Shown: positions 18,319-28,077, counted from the first letter of the stretch. The stretch: DNA of 64,000 nt from DASYZQ01 sp035946175 (GCA_035946175.1 DASYZQ010000026.1:28389-92388), one strand, 5' to 3'. A program made the numbers and translations. Notes: generated by a model from the letters alone, not told the origin.

Positions 18319-19429
18319 CGGATATCGTTATGAGGATCATTAGAAGGAACAGAATGGCGAATCCTGTGGCACTAATACGCTCTTCGAGGTTCTGACTAAG
18401 CGGTTTTCTCAAAAAGCGTGATACCAAAAGCACAAAGAGCCGGCCGCCATCAAGAGCCGGGATGGGCAATACATTTATAAGCGCCAGGGTCAAAGATATA
18501 ACTGCGATGATGGAAAGCACGAACTGGTAACCGAGTAGACTACCATCTCGCAATATCACGAATAGACCGACAGGTCCCGATACCTGTGATGAGGCCTTCT
18601 TATAGTGGCTTTGCGCTATGGCATGGGCTGTGACACCGAGCCCATGAAATGTTAGTATTGTGAATTGTCGGATGAGCCCAGCAGCTACCAGTGGCGCCGA
18701 CCAAGTGGATCGAATAAGCGTATACTCAACCGGGCTTACGCCAAGATATCCTTGTGATAGGCCGTTCGTCCTCTCAGAGGTGGCCACAACTGCCGCACTA
18801 CGCAACATCGCTTTTGTATATGATATCTGGCCGTCACGCACATATCTAATCGTTACCACCTGCCCGGCAAGTTTAGCGGTTAGTGCTGGCAGTTGTTTGG
18901 CCGAGGTGATTGTCTTCAAGTGATATGCTTGCCCAATAGCCTCTAAGCGATCATGTGATTTCAGCCCAGCACGCTGCGCCGGAGATCCTGGTTCGACGTA
19001 ACCAATCAGAATCTTATTGTTGGTAGTATGCGCATCACTCGCCACACTAAATTGATTACTGACCAACTGGGGCATACCGATCCACGCCAGAGTGGTCAGC
19101 AGCACGAAGGCCACTAGCAGATTCATGAATACACCAGCGAGAAGTATCTTCGTCTTAACCCAAATAGTAGCCACGCCAAAGCTATTTGGTCCGGTATCGG
19201 TATCATGCTCACCGTGCAGCCTGACAAAACCGCCAAGCGGTAGAACATTGATACTGAATAAACAGCCGTTTTTTAACTTACGGCTCCAGATTCTCGGTGG
19301 AAAGCCAATGCCGAACTCCTCGATTGCTACGCCATTACGGCGAGCTATTATGAAATGCCCGAATTCGTGGGCCACTACTAACCCCACGAAGATAATGACG
19401 AGCCCTAGAATGAGCAACAGCAGCGCCAT
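18299..19429 (-). CDS. rseP: Site-2 intramembrane zinc protease RseP/MmpA
   Basis: The 376-aa polytopic protein shows the zinc motif HEFGH (about 21-25) in the first helix and the third ligand motif PIPALDGGRLF (about 320) in a late helix. A single PDZ domain (GYVEPGSPAQRAGLKSHD) lies between them. RseP-type proteases cut single-span membrane proteins such as anti-sigma factors or leftover signal peptides. The gene follows uppS with a TGATG stop/start overlap and is followed by the CPBP protease, so two unrelated intramembrane proteases are co-transcribed. Confidence 0.93.
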   Translation of the reverse strand: MALLLLILGLVIIFVGLVVAHEFGHFIIARRNGVAIEEFGIGFPPRIWSRKLKNGCLFSINVLPLGGFVRLHGEHDTDTGPNSFGVATIWVKTKILLAGVFMNLLVAFVLLTTLAWIGMPQLVSNQFSVASDAHTTNNKILIGYVEPGSPAQRAGLKSHDRLEAIGQAYHLKTITSAKQLPALTAKLAGQVVTIRYVRDGQISYTKAMLRSAAVVATSERTNGLSQGYLGVSPVEYTLIRSTWSAPLVAAGLIRQFTILTFHGLGVTAHAIAQSHYKKASSQVSGPVGLFVILRDGSLLGYQFVLSIIAVISLTLALINVLPIPALDGGRLFVLLVSRFLRKPLSQNLEERISATGFAILFLLMILITISDVSHLK

Positions 19430-20142
19430 CAGGATCCAAATCTCCGCTGTCTTCGCGCATATTGAGCCAAGGCTCGTGACAGATGCGCTTCGCTAAAATC
19501 CGGCCAGTTGACTTTACTAAAAACCAGCTCGCTATAGGCTCCCTCCCATATCAGAAAGTTACTCATACGCTGCTCGCCAGACGTGCGGACAATAAGATCG
19601 GGGGCCGGAATGTCTGGGGCATAGAGATATTTACTAATAAGCTCAGGGGTTACGAACTCAGGTTTTATACCATCGGCAATAATGCGCTTTGTAGCATCAA
19701 CTATCTCCTGCTGACCACCGTAATCCAAACAGAGCAATAGTGTCCCACGATCATTGCCCTCTGTAAGACGTTCAGCTTGATGGATTGCCCGTAGCAGCAC
19801 CGCTCCAAGACGAAATTTTGAACCGATAACCCGCAAACGGATACCGTCACGTTGGAGCTTATGCACCTCATGTTGCAGAATCCATCTGAAAAACTTCATG
19901 AGATCCTGCACTTCACCACGCTCCCGTTTCCAATTTTCGGTCGAAAAAACATATGCAGAGACATACTGCACACCTTGTCGATGAGCAGCACGGACTATCG
20001 TCTCAAGATTCTCGTAGCCACGGCGGTGCCCTTCAGCAACGCTCAGGCCATGTTCTCGAGCCCACCGACGATTCCCGTCAACGATAAACCCTATATGACG
20101 TGGCACAATGGCCACCTGTGAATCTGCCATACTATGCATCAT
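19429..20142 (-). CDS. uppS: Isoprenyl transferase (undecaprenyl diphosphate synthase)
   Basis: The 237-aa cis-prenyltransferase makes the C55 carrier lipid for cell-wall synthesis. The catalytic FIVDGNRRWAREHG (Asp about residue 20), the SAYVFSTENWKR block and the C-terminal DLIVRTSGEQRMSNFLIWEGAYSELVF are present. Several Met codons lie within the first 5 residues; the first (20142) is used here. It is translationally coupled to rseP, as in many bacteria where uppS, cdsA and rseP cluster; cdsA is missing here. Confidence 0.94.
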   Translation of the reverse strand: MMHSMADSQVAIVPRHIGFIVDGNRRWAREHGLSVAEGHRRGYENLETIVRAAHRQGVQYVSAYVFSTENWKRERGEVQDLMKFFRWILQHEVHKLQRDGIRLRVIGSKFRLGAVLLRAIHQAERLTEGNDRGTLLLCLDYGGQQEIVDATKRIIADGIKPEFVTPELISKYLYAPDIPAPDLIVRTSGEQRMSNFLIWEGAYSELVFSKVNWPDFSEAHLSRALAQYARRQRRFGS

Positions 20143-20176
20143 TGTATCAAGCTTGCTGCATTTCTACCGCAATAAA

Positions 20177-20740
20177 TCAGATAGTCATAATTTCAGACTC
20201 TTTGGCCTTCTCAGCGGCTTCGACCGCCGATTTTGCTTGCTGCATTGCCTCATCGATTGATTTCTCGAGACGCTTTGCGTCGTCTTCGCTAAGCAGCTTA
20301 TCTTTTTTGGCTTGAGCAACAGCACTGAACGCCGCATGACGGATTGTGCGCAAACTCACCATACAGTCTTCGGCCTTTGTGCCGAGTAGTTTGACATACT
20401 CTCGGCGGCGTTCTTCTGTCAACGACGGGACAGGTATGCGCACCACGTGACCATCATCCATCGGGTTAAGACCCAAGGTCGGATTATCTCGAATAGCCCC
20501 TGTGATTGCCTGTAAATTGTTCGGGTCAAACGGAGTGACCTGCAGAAGCTGTGCCTCTGGTGCGCTAATACTGGCGACCCGGTTCAGTGGCATTGTTGTG
20601 CTATAGGCCTTCACCACTATCCCATCAAGCATACTCGGATGTGCCCTGCCAGTCCGTATTTTTTTGAGTTCCTCATGAAAGTGATCTACAGCCGTAAAAA
20701 ATTTTGTACGTGTCTCGTTGATTGCTTTATCACTATCCAT
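20177..20740 (-). CDS. frr: Ribosome recycling factor
   Basis: The 187-aa protein has the standard RRF layout: the three-helix bundle with KIRTGRAHPSMLDGIVVKAYSTTMPLNRVASI, then the head domain, and the last helix KSIDEAMQQAKSAVEAAEKAKESEIMTI. With EF-G it splits post-termination ribosomes. It is followed by uppS, an order common in bacteria (tsf, frr, uppS), except that pyrH between tsf and frr is replaced here by an HD-domain gene. Confidence 0.95.
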   Translation of the reverse strand: MDSDKAINETRTKFFTAVDHFHEELKKIRTGRAHPSMLDGIVVKAYSTTMPLNRVASISAPEAQLLQVTPFDPNNLQAITGAIRDNPTLGLNPMDDGHVVRIPVPSLTEERRREYVKLLGTKAEDCMVSLRTIRHAAFSAVAQAKKDKLLSEDDAKRLEKSIDEAMQQAKSAVEAAEKAKESEIMTI

Positions 20741-20763
20741 CGTTTCCCCTCTCTTTCTCCATT

Positions 20764-21357
20764 CTACATAATTTTTTGATAAACAATCTCCAATTTAGAA
20801 ACCAATGCCCGGAGTTCAGCCACGAGTACATGATCGACACCGAGCTTTGATGCAATAATCTCTAGCCGACCGTTCCAAAACCAACGGCGTTGTTGCGCTC
20901 GACTACCGCCAAACCGCGCCTTGATCTCCTTTGGTCGTCGTTCATACCAGTAGAGAATATCGCGACCGTTATAGAGCATATCAGCGCCACTTATTAGGCT
21001 TGCTGCAGCCGGCGCCTTTTGCAACTGTTGGAGATAGCGCTGGCGTGCCTCGTGCGGCTCATACCGCCTGTCATCATGGGTTACTGCCAAAACAAGCTTT
21101 AGAACCCTAGAACCAAAATCTACTTTTATCGATTCAGCAGAGTACCGCTCTGGCGGGATGTCCTCAAGTGTATCGTGAAGCAACGCGGCAATATGAACAT
21201 CTTCATCTTCAGTAAGCTGTCGGACAATATAGCTGACCCCGAACAGATGCGTCACAAAGGGCACCCCACTAACATCACGCGTATGGTTAACGAAAAGCTG
21301 CGCTACAAGTTCGAGCGCATATAGATATCTACTCGAAAGGAGCTCATCGCATGACAT
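20764..21357 (-). CDS. HD-domain protein, SpoT/MESH1-like (p)ppGpp hydrolase candidate
   Basis: The 197-aa protein has the metal-binding HD layout of RelA/SpoT hydrolases: a first His in VPFVTHLFGVSYIV, LLHDTLEDI (HDxxED, about 61-67) and a later Asp in LISGADMLYNGRDIL. It is a stand-alone HD domain with no synthetase or TGS region, resembling small alarmone hydrolases. It could equally act on another nucleotide. It lies between tsf and frr in the place often held by pyrH, with 9 bp to the start of the tsf 3' end. Confidence 0.7.
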   Translation of the reverse strand: MSCDELLSSRYLYALELVAQLFVNHTRDVSGVPFVTHLFGVSYIVRQLTEDEDVHIAALLHDTLEDIPPERYSAESIKVDFGSRVLKLVLAVTHDDRRYEPHEARQRYLQQLQKAPAAASLISGADMLYNGRDILYWYERRPKEIKARFGGSRAQQRRWFWNGRLEIIASKLGVDHVLVAELRALVSKLEIVYQKIM

Positions 21358-21366
21358 ACTGTATTT

Positions 21367-21966
21367 TTATTGTTCGATTTCCCCGAGCGCCATGCGCGTA
21401 AAGCGACGAACGACGATATTCTCTCCGAGCTTGGCAATATTCTCTTTGATATACTGGCCGACCGTTTGGTCTGGATTCTTGACGAATGGTTGTTCCAGTA
21501 GGCACCTCTCGGCAAAATGTTTCTTTAGCATTCCAGACACGATTTGTTCGATCATCTTATCTGGCTTGCCCTCAGCCTCAACTTTAGCCACATATTCAGT
21601 TTCTATCGATTTACGAACAGCTGCCGGGACATCGTCTGTAGCAACATATTCGGGAGCTGATGCGGCGATATGCATCGCTAAATCTTTGACGAGGCTTGTA
21701 AACAGTTCGTTACGAGCAACAAAGTCGGTCTCACAGTTGACCTCAACAAGGACCCCAATACGGCTATCGTGTAGATAGCTCCCTATAACTCCTGATCGAG
21801 CCTCACGCTCGGCACGTTTCTCGGCCTTTGTAAGCCCTTTTTTGCGCATAGCCGAAAGTGCGGTATCAAAATCACCCCTCGCTTCCTCAAGCGCTTTTTT
21901 AGCGTCGGTCATTCCTACTCCCGTGAGTTCACGGAGCCGTCTGACCTCTTGAATATTTACTGCCAT
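21367..21966 (-). CDS. tsf: Elongation factor Ts
   Basis: The 199-aa protein begins MAVNIQEVRRLRELTGVGMTDAKKALEEARGDF, the conserved UBA-like N-terminus, and contains VEVNCETDFVARNELF of the core. It is the nucleotide-exchange factor of EF-Tu. The ATG at 21966 has GGGAGAT upstream and is just after the rpsB stop; the open frame further upstream lies inside rpsB and is not used. Confidence 0.95.
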   Translation of the reverse strand: MAVNIQEVRRLRELTGVGMTDAKKALEEARGDFDTALSAMRKKGLTKAEKRAEREARSGVIGSYLHDSRIGVLVEVNCETDFVARNELFTSLVKDLAMHIAASAPEYVATDDVPAAVRKSIETEYVAKVEAEGKPDKMIEQIVSGMLKKHFAERCLLEQPFVKNPDQTVGQYIKENIAKLGENIVVRRFTRMALGEIEQ

Positions 21967-21967
21967 A

Positions 21968-22726
21968 TTACTTATCTCCCACGTTTCGTTGCTTTGCCTC
22001 AGTCGATTGATCTTTATCTGGAACCCCTTTGGCTGCCTTTGCCTTCCCCTGTTCAACGGCCTGTCGTATATAATCAGTGATCAGCTTAATAGCCTTAATA
22101 GCATCATCGTTAGCCGGAATCGGATAATCTACCAAGCCCGGATTAGCATTGGTGTCGACGATAGCAATAACTGGCAAACCAAGCTTACGTGCCTCTCTTA
22201 GCGCGTTGGCATCGTGGATAATATCAACAATGAAGACAGCCCCCGGGCGAACAGTCATGTTTTTGATGCCGCCATAGAGTTTATTCATGCTATCGATTTC
22301 GGCTTGGAAACGTTGCACCTCAAGCTTGTTATACTTGCTCGCAAGTTCTCCAGACTCCATTTTTGCTTCTAGATCTCTCAAATGCCGCACCCGATCATTC
22401 ATGGTCGACGCGTTGGTGAGCATACCCCCAAGCCAGCGCTCGGTCACGTACGGCATCTTAACGGTTTCTGCCGCATCCTTGACGATACTTTGTGCCTGGC
22501 GCTTTGTGCCGACGAATAGTAGTTGCTTGCCCTCAGCGGTGGCAATACTCACAAAATTCAGCGCTACTTCTAAACATTCAATGGTTTTTGTCAGATCAAT
22601 TATATGACTGCCGCCTCGCTTACTGTGAATATACGGCGCCATTTTGGGATGCCACCGACTGGTCTTGTGACCAAAATGCGCTCCCGCTTCTAGCAACTGC
22701 TTAATATCTAGCCCTGTCGTAGCCAT
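21968..22726 (-). CDS. rpsB: 30S ribosomal protein S2
   Basis: The 252-aa protein carries the S2 hallmarks LLEAGAHFGHKTSRWHPKMAPYI near the N-terminus, ERWLGGMLTN and PVIAIVDTNANPGLVDYPIPANDDAIKAI. The ATG at 22726 has AAAGGATGA upstream, preferred to 22747. It forms the universal rpsB-tsf operon. The C-terminal tail is charged and low in complexity. Confidence 0.96.
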   Translation of the reverse strand: MATTGLDIKQLLEAGAHFGHKTSRWHPKMAPYIHSKRGGSHIIDLTKTIECLEVALNFVSIATAEGKQLLFVGTKRQAQSIVKDAAETVKMPYVTERWLGGMLTNASTMNDRVRHLRDLEAKMESGELASKYNKLEVQRFQAEIDSMNKLYGGIKNMTVRPGAVFIVDIIHDANALREARKLGLPVIAIVDTNANPGLVDYPIPANDDAIKAIKLITDYIRQAVEQGKAKAAKGVPDKDQSTEAKQRNVGDK

Positions 22727-22838
22727 AGTATCATCCTTTCTCTTCATTTAGGCACTCTACTTGAAGCCTGCCCGGCAACTAGCAAAGAGGACGTATCCCT
22801 AAACTGCTTAGTTATATTGATGACATTTTAGCAAGTAA

Positions 22839-22867
22839 TTGACCGGAGAGCAACAGATGTGTATACT
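22839..22867 (+). promoter_or_regulatory. Promoter of rpmE
   Basis: A -35 TTGACC (22839-22844) and a -10 TATACT (22862-22867) are separated by exactly 17 bp. The -10 stands 11 nt before the rpmE ATG, so the leader would be only a few nucleotides long. Confidence 0.7.
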
Positions 22868-22878
22868 GTAGTCTCGAT

Positions 22879-23247
22879 ATGAAGAAAAAACTACATCCAG
22901 CTGACTATCGCCCCGTTGTTTTTCAGGACCTCAATAACGGCTTCTCTTTCCTGACGCGTTCAACCGCATCTAGCGAAGAAACCATCCAATGGGAAGACGG
23001 CAACAAATACCCGCTTATAAAAGTACACATTACCAGTGCCTCTCATCCCTTTTTTACTGGCGAAGAACGTATCCTCGACATTGAAGGCCGCGTCGATAAG
23101 TATCGTGCACGTACCAAAATTGCCGAGGATGCCCGTGAACGACGGGCTCATGCCGCTAAAAAGCAAGCTGCTCGCAAAATCGCACAGCGCGAAAAAGTCG
23201 CAGCCAAAGGCAAACAGGCGCATCAGCCAGCTCTGGCGAATCGCTAA
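22879..23247 (+). CDS. rpmE: 50S ribosomal protein L31, type B, with basic C-terminal extension
   Basis: The first ~80 residues match zinc-free (type B) L31: [17 protein letters not shown], then [33 protein letters not shown]. No CxxC zinc pair is present. Residues about 80-122 form a Lys/Ala/Arg-rich tail that is longer than in typical L31 and is probably rRNA-binding. The gene is driven by its own strong promoter and lies upstream of prfA. Confidence 0.93.
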   Translation: MKKKLHPADYRPVVFQDLNNGFSFLTRSTASSEETIQWEDGNKYPLIKVHITSASHPFFTGEERILDIEGRVDKYRARTKIAEDARERRAHAAKKQAARKIAQREKVAAKGKQAHQPALANR

Positions 23248-23255
23248 AGCCATAT

Positions 23256-23280
23256 ACGGGCATGAATACCCGCTGCCCGT
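23256..23280 (+). terminator. Hairpin between rpmE and prfA
   Basis: ACGGGCA and TGCCCGT form a 7-bp stem around an 11-nt loop just after the rpmE stop. No T-run follows, so it may be a weak terminator or a 3' stabiliser. Confidence 0.35.
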
Positions 23281-23337
23281 CTTGAGATAGACAAAGACAG
23301 ATTGATTACTTTTACCGTATACTCAATAAGTAAGCAT

Positions 23338-24402
23338 ATGGACCAGAAAGAACTATCGTTACGCAACGAGCTCGCTGAAATCAATAAACGCCTGGATGAC
23401 CCTGCTATCTTCACCTCTAAAGATTACCCTGGCCTCGCCAAGCGGCGACAGGAGCTAGAGCAGGTCATTGCCCTATTTGATGATCGTAAAAAAATACTCC
23501 GAGAAACAGCATCTGCCCAGGAACTTGTCAAAGGAGAAGATGGCGAGTTAGCCGAGTTGGCCAGATCCGAACTCAACCACCTTCAAGAACTGATCACCGA
23601 CAATGATACTGCCTTACAGGGCTGGCTCGCCCCCAAAGATCCAAATGACGAGCGTGCTGTCGTTATGGAAATTCGAGCTGCAGCTGGTGGCGATGAAGCA
23701 AGCCTCTTTGCGCTAGATTTATACAGAATGTATGTCCGATGGGCAGAACGTCACCATTTCAAGGTTGAACTGATCGAAGAAAGCCCTAGCGAAGTAGGCG
23801 GTTTTAAAGAAGTTGTCTTTGGCATCCATGGTACAGCCATATACCACCAACTCAAGTTTGAGGCAGGTGTCCATCGAGTGCAGCGTATCCCGACAACCGA
23901 GTCACAGGGAAGAATTCATACTTCAACAGCTACAGTTGCCGTTCTCCCCGAAGCCGAGGAGACCGATATTGCCGTTAACCCTGATGATCTCCGCATTGAT
24001 GTGTATCGTTCTAGTGGCCATGGTGGGCAGAGTGTTAATACAACTGATTCTGCAGTGCGTATCACCCATCTGCCGACAGGTATAGTGGTTACCTGTCAGG
24101 ACGAAAAATCGCAAATAAAGAATAAAGAGAAGGCTCTCTCTGTTCTACGAGCCCGATTGCTCGCCTTGAAGATTGAGGAAGAGCAGAAACAACTCAGTGA
24201 AGCTCGACGTAAATTGATCGGTTCAGGAGATCGTAGCGAAAAGGTCCGCACCTACAACTTTCCGCAAGATCGTATAACCGATCACCGCATTGGCTATTCG
24301 CGTAGCAATATTACTGCCGCCCTGAACGGCGAGATTGATGATATTCTTTCTAAGCTACAAGCCTATGAACATCAACTTATTCATGACGAAAACGGAACAT
24401 AA
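23338..24402 (+). CDS. prfA: Peptide chain release factor 1
   Basis: RF1 reads UAA and UAG. The 354-aa protein has the codon-recognition PxT-type tripeptide in [14 protein letters not shown] and the catalytic GGQ in [17 protein letters not shown]. The ATG at 23338 (MDQKELS) follows a TATACT -10 box (23318-23323) by 14 nt; the frame upstream to a TTG is not used. Its GGQ region is nearly identical to that of prfB in this window. It overlaps prmC, whose product methylates this Gln. Confidence 0.95.
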   Translation: MDQKELSLRNELAEINKRLDDPAIFTSKDYPGLAKRRQELEQVIALFDDRKKILRETASAQELVKGEDGELAELARSELNHLQELITDNDTALQGWLAPKDPNDERAVVMEIRAAAGGDEASLFALDLYRMYVRWAERHHFKVELIEESPSEVGGFKEVVFGIHGTAIYHQLKFEAGVHRVQRIPTTESQGRIHTSTATVAVLPEAEETDIAVNPDDLRIDVYRSSGHGGQSVNTTDSAVRITHLPTGIVVTCQDEKSQIKNKEKALSVLRARLLALKIEEEQKQLSEARRKLIGSGDRSEKVRTYNFPQDRITDHRIGYSRSNITAALNGEIDDILSKLQAYEHQLIHDENGT

Positions 24403-25249
24403 CCCTAAGGACACTGTCTATACGACTGTCGGACATTTCTTACATGCTGCCAGCCTAATGTTGTCTCGTATTAATATCCCTTCGGCCCACCTCGATAGCC
24501 TGCTCCTTTTAGAGGACGAACTAGACAAAGATAGAGCATATCTACTGGCCCACCCTGAAACGATCATTACGCCAATACACCTTTTAAGATTACAACAAAA
24601 CTTATTGAGGCGGGCACGACATGAGCCAATTGCATATATAAGAGGCCATGCCCCATTCTATGGCCGCATTTTTCAAGTAACCCAAGATACGCTCATCCCC
24701 CGACCAGAGTCAGAGGATTTGATTAATTTATTGGTGGACCAATTGAGAAGGGATTGCCACGACACCACAGTGCTGCGCATTGCCGATATCGGTACCGGTA
24801 CGGGTTGTTTGGGTATTACTGCCGCCCTCGAGCTACAATCCCGTTACATTGATCTATATGATAACGAACAACGAGCTTTAAAGGTAGCAAAAAAGAATGC
24901 GCGGGCTCACGCCATTGATCCGCGCTATTACTGTGAGAATTTATTGAATGCCGCCACATATCGCCACTACGATATTGTACTTGCGAACCTCCCATATGTT
25001 CCCGACAATGATCATGTCAATCAAGATGCCACGTTTGAACCGGCTTCGGCAATATTTGGTGGCAGCGATGGCTTAGAGCTATACAGGCTATTCTGGGAAC
25101 AGCTGGCTAGTTTGAACTACTGCCCGCGCTACATTCTAACCGAATCATATGTAGTACAGCATCAGAAGCTCGCCATATATGCCGAACAGAACGGCTTTCA
25201 ATTGAGCCGGGTAAAAAATCTCGCTCAACTCTTTACGCTTAACCAGTAG
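24383..25249 (+). CDS. prmC: Release factor glutamine methyltransferase PrmC (HemK)
   Basis: This 288-aa SAM methyltransferase has the N-terminal helical domain, the segment [13 protein letters not shown], the SAM-binding [17 protein letters not shown], and NLPYVPDND in the place of the usual NPPY. It should N5-methylate the GGQ glutamine of RF1 and RF2. The start is uncertain: ATG at 24383 overlaps prfA by 20 bp, and another lies at 24365. The substitution of the second Pro position (NLPY) is tolerated in some N-methyltransferases. The 3' end overlaps the convergent HtrA gene by 11 bp. Confidence 0.88.
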   Translation: MTKTEHNPKDTVYTTVGHFLHAASLMLSRINIPSAHLDSLLLLEDELDKDRAYLLAHPETIITPIHLLRLQQNLLRRARHEPIAYIRGHAPFYGRIFQVTQDTLIPRPESEDLINLLVDQLRRDCHDTTVLRIADIGTGTGCLGITAALELQSRYIDLYDNEQRALKVAKKNARAHAIDPRYYCENLLNAATYRHYDIVLANLPYVPDNDHVNQDATFEPASAIFGGSDGLELYRLFWEQLASLNYCPRYILTESYVVQHQKLAIYAEQNGFQLSRVKNLAQLFTLNQ

Positions 25250-26537
25250 GCGCGCTTCCAAGAGTAACAGTTATTTCTATATTTTTGCTATTCCTTACGA
25301 TGGTGAGTGTGACTTGGGAACCGACTGTCTGCTGGTCGAGCACCGACGTGAGGCTGTGCTGTTGATTGATGACTATACTATTAACCTTAGTGATGATATC
25401 TCCCGCTTTTACACCCGCCCTAGCCGCTGGTCCGCCATTGACGACCGGCTGCTGCCCAACAACACTAGCAGGGGGGATATAGGCACCACTTGATACGCTC
25501 AGGCTATACTGTTTGACAACGTCACTGGTTACCGGGATGTATATAACGCCAAGATAAGGCTGTTGTAGCTTGCTAGTCTGCTCGACGCTCTTAATGAGCC
25601 CGGCAACATCATTTATGGGTATAGCGAAACCAATGTTTTGGGCGCTACTGGCAAGGGCTGTATTAATGCCTATAACCTGGCCATCCATGTTAACGAGTGG
25701 GCCACCCGAATTGCCCTCGTTGATGGCGGCATCGGTCTGAAACATGTCATTGAGGTTCTCAGTAGCAGCACCGGTGCTGTCACTGGCCTGGACACTTCTA
25801 CCATAGCCCGATATGATGCCTGTCGTGACCGTATTCTGGTACTGACCAAGCGCATTACCGATAGCTATCACAGGACTGCCGACCTGCATCTTGCTGGAAT
25901 CACCGAGCTGGGCCGGCACTAATGTTTGGCCTTTCGTATCCTGTATTTGCAAAAAGGCAACGTCCAGACTGTCATTCTGGTTCGTGCGGCCCACTACCTT
26001 AACATTATTGTATGTGGTTCCATTGGAAAGCGTGACACTCACGTTCGTGGTGCCGGCCGGTACAACATGTCGATTCGTGATTATAAGTCCGCTCGACGTA
26101 AGAATAATACCCGTGCCAGCACTCTGTTCTTGCTGTGGCTGTACATTGAGCCCAAAAAGATTATTAAGCGAACTAGGAGTAGTTGCCTGGGTTGTATTAA
26201 TCGACGCTACGCTCTGGCCGACAAGGTTTGCAATGCCACTAATCAGCTGCCCGTGGCTCTCGAGAACAACTGGCTCTTTGTGGATAGTTGTCTGATTGCC
26301 ATGCGAACCCGCAACCCAACCGCCCAGAAAGCCTGCACCCACACTCAGAACAATGAGTAATGCCCCTATAAATATCTCTGTTCTTGCAAAAGAGAACGGT
26401 TTTTTATGAGGTGTGTGGGATCCCTGAGGAACTGTCGGGTAAACTAGCCCGGAACCTCGGGCATATTCAGGATCTATCGTTTCCCCGATTTTCTGCTTAT
26501 CGGCCTCTGATTCATGGCTACCATATGCTGATGTCAT
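25239..26537 (-). CDS. HtrA/DegP-type serine protease with PDZ domain
   Basis: The 432-aa protein has a cytoplasmic N-terminus of ~50 residues, one membrane helix (about 52-75), a trypsin-like domain and one C-terminal PDZ domain (about 320-430). The triad is His in IITNRHVV, Asp in DSLDVAFLQI and Ser in NEGNSGGPLVNMDGQVIGI. It is a membrane-anchored quality-control protease facing outward. The ATG at 26537 is preferred to an in-frame TTG two codons upstream. Confidence 0.92.
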   Translation of the reverse strand: MTSAYGSHESEADKQKIGETIDPEYARGSGLVYPTVPQGSHTPHKKPFSFARTEIFIGALLIVLSVGAGFLGGWVAGSHGNQTTIHKEPVVLESHGQLISGIANLVGQSVASINTTQATTPSSLNNLFGLNVQPQQEQSAGTGIILTSSGLIITNRHVVPAGTTNVSVTLSNGTTYNNVKVVGRTNQNDSLDVAFLQIQDTKGQTLVPAQLGDSSKMQVGSPVIAIGNALGQYQNTVTTGIISGYGRSVQASDSTGAATENLNDMFQTDAAINEGNSGGPLVNMDGQVIGINTALASSAQNIGFAIPINDVAGLIKSVEQTSKLQQPYLGVIYIPVTSDVVKQYSLSVSSGAYIPPASVVGQQPVVNGGPAARAGVKAGDIITKVNSIVINQQHSLTSVLDQQTVGSQVTLTIVRNSKNIEITVTLGSAPTG

Positions 26538-26549
26538 ATACAACCAACC

Positions 26550-27299
26550 TTAAACTATCTTGCCACCCCAGTGTGAGCGTACTAAAACTATCACTATTAT
26601 AGCTACCATTATGAAGATCAGCTGACGAGAGAGTAATTTACTAAGTCGACGATGGTGATCAAGGTAGTACAGTGAGGCCAAACCGAAGCCAATAGCAATG
26701 AGTAGTAGTACCGGTTGGGCTATAGCGCCATAGAAGAGTAGCCAATGCCCCAATATCCAGACAAGGGCAGCACCGAAGTAACCCCAGATGTACGCGAGCA
26801 ACTTAGCATATCTTTCATCAAAACTGTCGAAAAAATGTCGCGCTGAGAGGTAACATATGAGACCAGTGAGTAGCACTAGAGCATAGAGTGGTCCACCACC
26901 CCATGCCAAGAAGAGTGCCATAAGCCCGCAGACCAGACCCAGCGAAGCCTGTACAGATATCATCAGCTCATTGGAAGCTGGTTTTATAATGACAAGCCAT
27001 ACCCCATATGCGACAGCCCACAATAACTGCGCGATTTGGCTGCTACCGTGGACCATGAAGACTAGGATTGAGATACCAACTATGATATCAACTGCATTCG
27101 CGCGCACATTTGCGGCCCAAAAACGTGGCCGCACTGCAAACATACGCCATTTACTGAGCAAAATTAGGACTAGTGCGATCTGCGTAAAATTAATTCGGAT
27201 AAGGACGAAAACGAGCATCGGCAATAGGGCATTTAAGCCGATATGGGCTATTTTCGAAAAACCGTCAGCAGGTTTTATTTTGGTTATAAGTGGTCTCAT
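26550..27299 (-). CDS. Polytopic membrane protein of unknown function
   Basis: The 249-aa sequence contains about eight hydrophobic segments and few charged residues, except an RPRFWAANVRAN loop near residue 60 and HHRRLSKLLSRQ near 215. I do not recognise a family. It lies 12 bp upstream of the HtrA gene on the same strand, so it may be co-expressed and could be a partner or an envelope protein, but this is position-based only. Confidence 0.7.
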   Translation of the reverse strand: MRPLITKIKPADGFSKIAHIGLNALLPMLVFVLIRINFTQIALVLILLSKWRMFAVRPRFWAANVRANAVDIIVGISILVFMVHGSSQIAQLLWAVAYGVWLVIIKPASNELMISVQASLGLVCGLMALFLAWGGGPLYALVLLTGLICYLSARHFFDSFDERYAKLLAYIWGYFGAALVWILGHWLLFYGAIAQPVLLLIAIGFGLASLYYLDHHRRLSKLLSRQLIFIMVAIIVIVLVRSHWGGKIV

Positions 27300-27429
27300 A
27301 GTTGTATCTTAAGATAATTATATAGGTTTGAGGCAATGTAGTTCAACTTATCCATTAGATAGCCCTAGGCAGGCTAGCCACCTAACGATAGATGCATCTG
27401 GGATAAAAGTACGCTATAGTTAGATTCGA

Positions 27430-28077
27430 ATGGAAGAACAAGCAAAAAATGTGTCGACTGGCCACTCAGCAGGCTCTGTTTCAGACAACTCTCCCCTGAA
27501 AACGTCACGGGGTTTCAGTGACGTCCTTTCATTACTACTAGTCGTAGTAATTGCCTTTAGTGTTGCCTTATTACTGACAGCCTATATATTCCAATCATAT
27601 CAAGTCGATGGCCCCAGCATGGAACCGACACTGCAAAACAGTAATCGCCTTATCGTATGGAAACTTCCTCGCACATTGGCCCATATTACCGGTCATGCCT
27701 ACATACCCGATCGGGGTGATATCGTCATTTTTAATACTAACGGGCTTCCCGACTTCGGTGAGGATGGGAAACAGCTGATCAAGCGAGTTGTTGCCCTACC
27801 CGGGGAACAAGTCGTTATTAAGAATGGTACGCTTAACGTCTATAATAAACAGCACCCTCAAGGTTTTAGCCCAGATGCAACTCTCCCTTACGGCAAGGCC
27901 ATTACTAGCACTCAGGGGGATGAAAGCATTACTGTACCGAAGAATTCAATCTTCGTATGTGGTGACAATCGTGGTGATTCGCTTGATTCAAGGATTTTCG
28001 GACCAGTGCCTACAACCAATATAGTTGGTAAACTGGTGTTTCGGGTATTACCGATTAACGAGCTAGAAGGTTTCTAA
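27430..28077 (+). CDS. lepB: Signal peptidase I
   Basis: The 215-aa protein has one N-terminal membrane helix (about 32-55), the nucleophile Ser in VDGPSMEPTL, the general-base Lys in GKQLIKRVVALPGE, and the late box FVCGDNRGDSLDSRIFGPV. It removes signal peptides from exported proteins on the outer face of the membrane. A TATAGT hexamer (27415-27420) ends 9 nt before the ATG, implying a nearly leaderless mRNA. Confidence 0.95.
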   Translation: MEEQAKNVSTGHSAGSVSDNSPLKTSRGFSDVLSLLLVVVIAFSVALLLTAYIFQSYQVDGPSMEPTLQNSNRLIVWKLPRTLAHITGHAYIPDRGDIVIFNTNGLPDFGEDGKQLIKRVVALPGEQVVIKNGTLNVYNKQHPQGFSPDATLPYGKAITSTQGDESITVPKNSIFVCGDNRGDSLDSRIFGPVPTTNIVGKLVFRVLPINELEGF

